Assembly (NCBI RefSeq): GCF_029240215.1
Contig: NZ_JARBTK010000010.1
Location: forward strand, 1-64,000
Reading direction: 5' to 3'
From: Chryseobacterium sp.
GTDB lineage: Bacteria > Bacteroidota > Bacteroidia > Flavobacteriales > Weeksellaceae
DNA: 64,000 nt
The notes under the pieces are model-generated. The model saw nothing but the letters and a program-made list of their open reading frames with translations, was not told the DNA's origin and did not search any database. Both the position numbers and the translations under genes were made by a program. Positions 61,740-64,000 of the stretch are shown here, piece by piece; within the stretch, counting starts at the first letter, position 1; the number at the start of each line of letters is the position of its first letter.

Positions 61740-62745
61740 ATATGAGATTATAGAAAATAATTCGCCGAGATGGAGTGAAATTGTAAAGCAGGCTGCAATA
61801 TATGATTTTCATCACACCGCTTATTTCCACAAGATTGATACTGGTTTTGCTTCAAAACTTTTACTTTTTTCTGATGATAGAAATTTTATAGTTTTACCGG
61901 TTGTTATAAGACCAATTGAAAATACAGTTTTTTTTGATATCACTTCAGTATATGGATATGCAGGACCCATTTATAGATTTGAAGACAATTATAATCCTGC
62001 TAAATTATTGTCGTTTTTTAAATTGAATTTTGTTGCTTTCTGTAAGGAGCAAAATATAGTTTCGGTATTTTCCAGATTGCATCCGCTCATTGATCAGAAG
62101 CCAATTATTGCTGGTTTGGGAGAGATCGTAGATTTGAACAAAACAGTATCGATAGATTTAACAAAATCAGCCGACGAGCAACGTAAGGAATACCGGAAGT
62201 CTTTGAAATCGGAGCTCAATCAATTAAGCAGAAAGGAAATTTTTGTAAAAGAAGCAGGTGACAAACAAGAAATAGATCAATTTATAACTATCTATTATGA
62301 AACAATGGATAGGGTAAATGCAGCTTCTAACTATTATTTTTCTAAAGAATATTTCTATGAATTTTTAAATAATTCTGATTTTGAATCTAAATTATTGATA
62401 GCTGTCAAAAACGATAGAGTTATTGCAGGAGCAATTTTTACAATGACAGAAAAAATTATGCAGTATCATTTAGCGGGAACAACAGAAGAATTTATTCGGG
62501 AGACACCTATGAAATTAATTTTAAACGAAGCTCGTTTATTGGGAAATCAGGTAACTGCCGAAAATTTACATCTAGGCGGTGGTGTAGGTGGTCAGGATGA
62601 TGATTCGCTATTCAGATTTAAATCTGCCTTTTCAAAAAATTTCAAACAATTTTCAATATGGAAATTTATAGTTGATCAAAAGATTTATGACGAATTGTCG
62701 AAAGATAAAACTCATACATCTTTTTTCCCCTTATATAGATCGTAA
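61732..62745 (+). CDS. GNAT/FemAB-like acyltransferase (BioF2-type domain)
   Basis: A 337-residue protein resembling FemAB/BioF2-type acyltransferases with two GNAT-like halves. N-terminal ADYDFHHTAYFHKID-type opening (IYDFHHTAYFHKIDTGFASK), YGYAGPIYRF, the central RKSLKSELNQLSRKEIFVKE, then LLIAVKNDRVIAGAIFTMTE and LHLGGGVGGQDDDSLFRFKS. This group often adds amino-acyl or acyl groups to sugars or peptidoglycan. It overlaps the preceding gene by 8 bases. Confidence 0.82.
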   Translation: MLKYEIIENNSPRWSEIVKQAAIYDFHHTAYFHKIDTGFASKLLLFSDDRNFIVLPVVIRPIENTVFFDITSVYGYAGPIYRFEDNYNPAKLLSFFKLNFVAFCKEQNIVSVFSRLHPLIDQKPIIAGLGEIVDLNKTVSIDLTKSADEQRKEYRKSLKSELNQLSRKEIFVKEAGDKQEIDQFITIYYETMDRVNAASNYYFSKEYFYEFLNNSDFESKLLIAVKNDRVIAGAIFTMTEKIMQYHLAGTTEEFIRETPMKLILNEARLLGNQVTAENLHLGGGVGGQDDDSLFRFKSAFSKNFKQFSIWKFIVDQKIYDELSKDKTHTSFFPLYRS

Positions 62746-62749
62746 ACTT

Positions 62750-62757
62750 TAATTTTG
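62750..62757 (+). promoter_or_regulatory. Internal promoter box (TAATTTTG) before the last aminotransferase gene
   Basis: A perfect TAnnTTTG 11 bases before the ATG at 62768. It could give this gene expression independent of the long operon. Confidence 0.5.
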
Positions 62758-62767
62758 TAAAAAAATA

Positions 62768-63904
62768 ATGAATTCAAAAATATGGCTCTCTTCTCCACAC
62801 ATGGGAGGAACCGAACTAAAATACATACACGAAGCATTTGATGCTAATTGGGTAGCCCCTTTAGGTCCCAATGTAGACGGCTTTGAAAAAGACTTAGAAA
62901 ATTTCCTGAATACTGACGTGAAAGTTGCAGTTCTTTCTGCAGGAACAGCAGCTTTACATTTAGCTTTAATTGAATGTGGAGTAGAATATGGCGATGAGGT
63001 GATTTGCCAGTCGATGACATTTTCAGCATCCGCTAATCCAATTGCTTACTGTGGCGCAACTCCGGTCTTTATAGATTCGGAAAAAGAAACCTGGAATATG
63101 TGTCCGGTTGCTTTGGAAGAAGCTATCGAAGACAGAATTTCAAAAGGTAAAAAACCAAAAGCAATTATTGTTGTTCATTTGTACGGAATGCCCGCCAAAA
63201 TGGATGAGATTACAGCAATCGCTGAAAAACATGAAATTCCTTTGATTGAAGATGCAGCAGAAGCTTTAGGTTCCATTTACAAAGGTAAAGCTTGCGGAAC
63301 TTTTGGACGTTTCGGTATTCTGTCATTCAACGGTAATAAAATTATAACAACTTCCGGTGGCGGTGCTTTGGTGTGTCACAATCAGGGAGATAAAGATAAA
63401 GCCGTTTTTCTTTCAACACAAGCAAGAGACAATGCTCCTCATTATCAGCATTCTCATATTGGTTATAATTACAGGATGAGCAACATCGTTGCAGGAATTG
63501 GTCGTGGACAGATGGAAGTTTTAAATGACCGGGTAAAAGCACGCAGAAAAATGCACGATTTTTATGTTGAAATATTTAAAGATATTGATGGAGTTGAAGT
63601 GTTTTCTGAACCAAATGAAGATTATTATTCTAACCATTGGTTGTCTGCAATTGTTATTGATGAAAATAAAGCAGGTAAAAACCGTGAAGAATTAAGGTTG
63701 GCTTTGCTTGAAGATAATATAGAATCAAGACCACTTTGGAAACCGATGCATTTGCAACCAGTATTTGCAGATGCGCCTTACTATGGAACAAATATTTCTG
63801 AAAGATTGTTTGATAACGGTTTGTGTCTTCCGTCCGGATCAAATCTTTCAGATGATGACAGGGCAAGAATTAAAATAAAAATCAACCAGGTATTTTCAAA
63901 ATAA
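62768..63904 (+). CDS. DegT/DnrJ/EryC1 sugar aminotransferase (PglE-like)
   Basis: A 378-residue PLP enzyme, probably aminating C4 of UDP-4-keto-6-deoxy-GlcNAc. MNSKIWLSSPHMGGTELKYI and EAFDANWVAPLGPNVDGFEK are typical of PglE/LegC-type transaminases. Further: SAGTAALHLALIECGVEYGD, VHLYGMPAKM, IEDAAEALGS, and the PLP Lys K191 in FNGNKIITTSGGGALV. With the dehydratase at 38740 and the PglC-like transferase it would complete a bacillosamine/QuiNAc4N-type route. It has its own promoter box and a hairpin behind it. Confidence 0.93.
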   Translation: MNSKIWLSSPHMGGTELKYIHEAFDANWVAPLGPNVDGFEKDLENFLNTDVKVAVLSAGTAALHLALIECGVEYGDEVICQSMTFSASANPIAYCGATPVFIDSEKETWNMCPVALEEAIEDRISKGKKPKAIIVVHLYGMPAKMDEITAIAEKHEIPLIEDAAEALGSIYKGKACGTFGRFGILSFNGNKIITTSGGGALVCHNQGDKDKAVFLSTQARDNAPHYQHSHIGYNYRMSNIVAGIGRGQMEVLNDRVKARRKMHDFYVEIFKDIDGVEVFSEPNEDYYSNHWLSAIVIDENKAGKNREELRLALLEDNIESRPLWKPMHLQPVFADAPYYGTNISERLFDNGLCLPSGSNLSDDDRARIKIKINQVFSK

Positions 63905-63935
63905 AAACCTTGTTAAATAAAATTTAATATACATT

Positions 63936-63969
63936 ACAACTGCTTGCTTTTCATTAAGTAAGCAGTTGT
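63936..63969 (+). terminator. Terminator at the end of the capsule locus
   Basis: ACAACTGCTTGC / GTAAGCAGTTGT pair over 12 positions with one G-U pair. The downstream T-tract (CATTTTAAAC) is weak, so efficiency is uncertain. Confidence 0.7.
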
Positions 63970-64000
63970 CATTTTAAACTGAAATGTTTTTAAATTAAAA

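Noticed and set aside
1..64000. CRISPR arrays, tRNA or rRNA genes, transposases, prophage genes
   Set aside because: I looked for regularly spaced repeats, tRNA-like cloverleaf ends, and IS or phage proteins, and found none that I could support.

Overview
The window comes from an AT-rich genome of the phylum Bacteroidota, most likely a Flavobacteriia member close to Chryseobacterium (Weeksellaceae). The evidence is the type IX secretion (T9SS) C-terminal sorting domains, many TAnnTTTG-type -7 promoter boxes, the lack of obvious Shine-Dalgarno sites, and families typical of that group (DUF1573, DUF4241, ACR3, CapE/F/G). The genus is an inference from remembered protein likeness, not from a search.

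Layout. 1-14.5 kb is housekeeping and small chromosomal genes: rpoN, an ECF sigma factor with a membrane partner, the RNase P RNA (rnpB), a PPK2-type polyphosphate kinase, a DUF1573 protein, valS, a decayed GIY-YIG nuclease gene between inverted repeats, DUF4241, a ribokinase-like kinase, an alpha/beta hydrolase, an HD phosphohydrolase, DUF72, and an XRE regulator with a membrane partner. 14.6-18.3 kb (minus strand) is a large leucine-rich T9SS cargo gene followed by a very small secreted protein with a C-terminal PID/TM/basic tail; the same two-gene unit recurs at 34.3-38.2 kb on the plus strand. 18.6-22.2 kb holds class I ribonucleotide reductase (nrdB, a small monooxygenase-like gene, nrdA), with intergenic stretches filled by dispersed repeats. 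22.6-27.2 kb is a MacAB-like exporter with two permeases and an adaptor. 27.7-32.1 kb is an arsenic-resistance operon (arsR, DUF6428-like, chrA, arsC, ACR3 pump, GNAT) with two near-identical operator palindromes. glyA and recX follow.

38.7-63.9 kb is one long co-directional capsule/exopolysaccharide locus of the Wzx/Wzy type: a membrane UDP-sugar dehydratase, Wza, Wzc, a UDP-sugar 6-dehydrogenase, an FdtA/FdtC/FdtB-like 3-amino-sugar set, flippase, polymerase, several glycosyltransferases, the CapE-CapF-CapG set for UDP-N-acetyl-L-fucosamine, a WbuB-like transferase, a PglC/WcaJ-like initiating sugar-phosphate transferase, and a distal amino-sugar modification module (GNAT, an unrecognised PLP-fold protein, a FemAB/BioF2-like acyltransferase and a DegT aminotransferase). 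Many of these genes overlap or nearly abut, so they probably work as one or a few transcripts, with internal promoters before some genes.

The most notable points are the duplicated T9SS-cargo/PID-tail pair, the inverted-repeat-bounded GIY-YIG remnant, three families of dispersed intergenic repeats, the dual-operator ars operon with chrA bracketed by repeats, and the distal capsule module.
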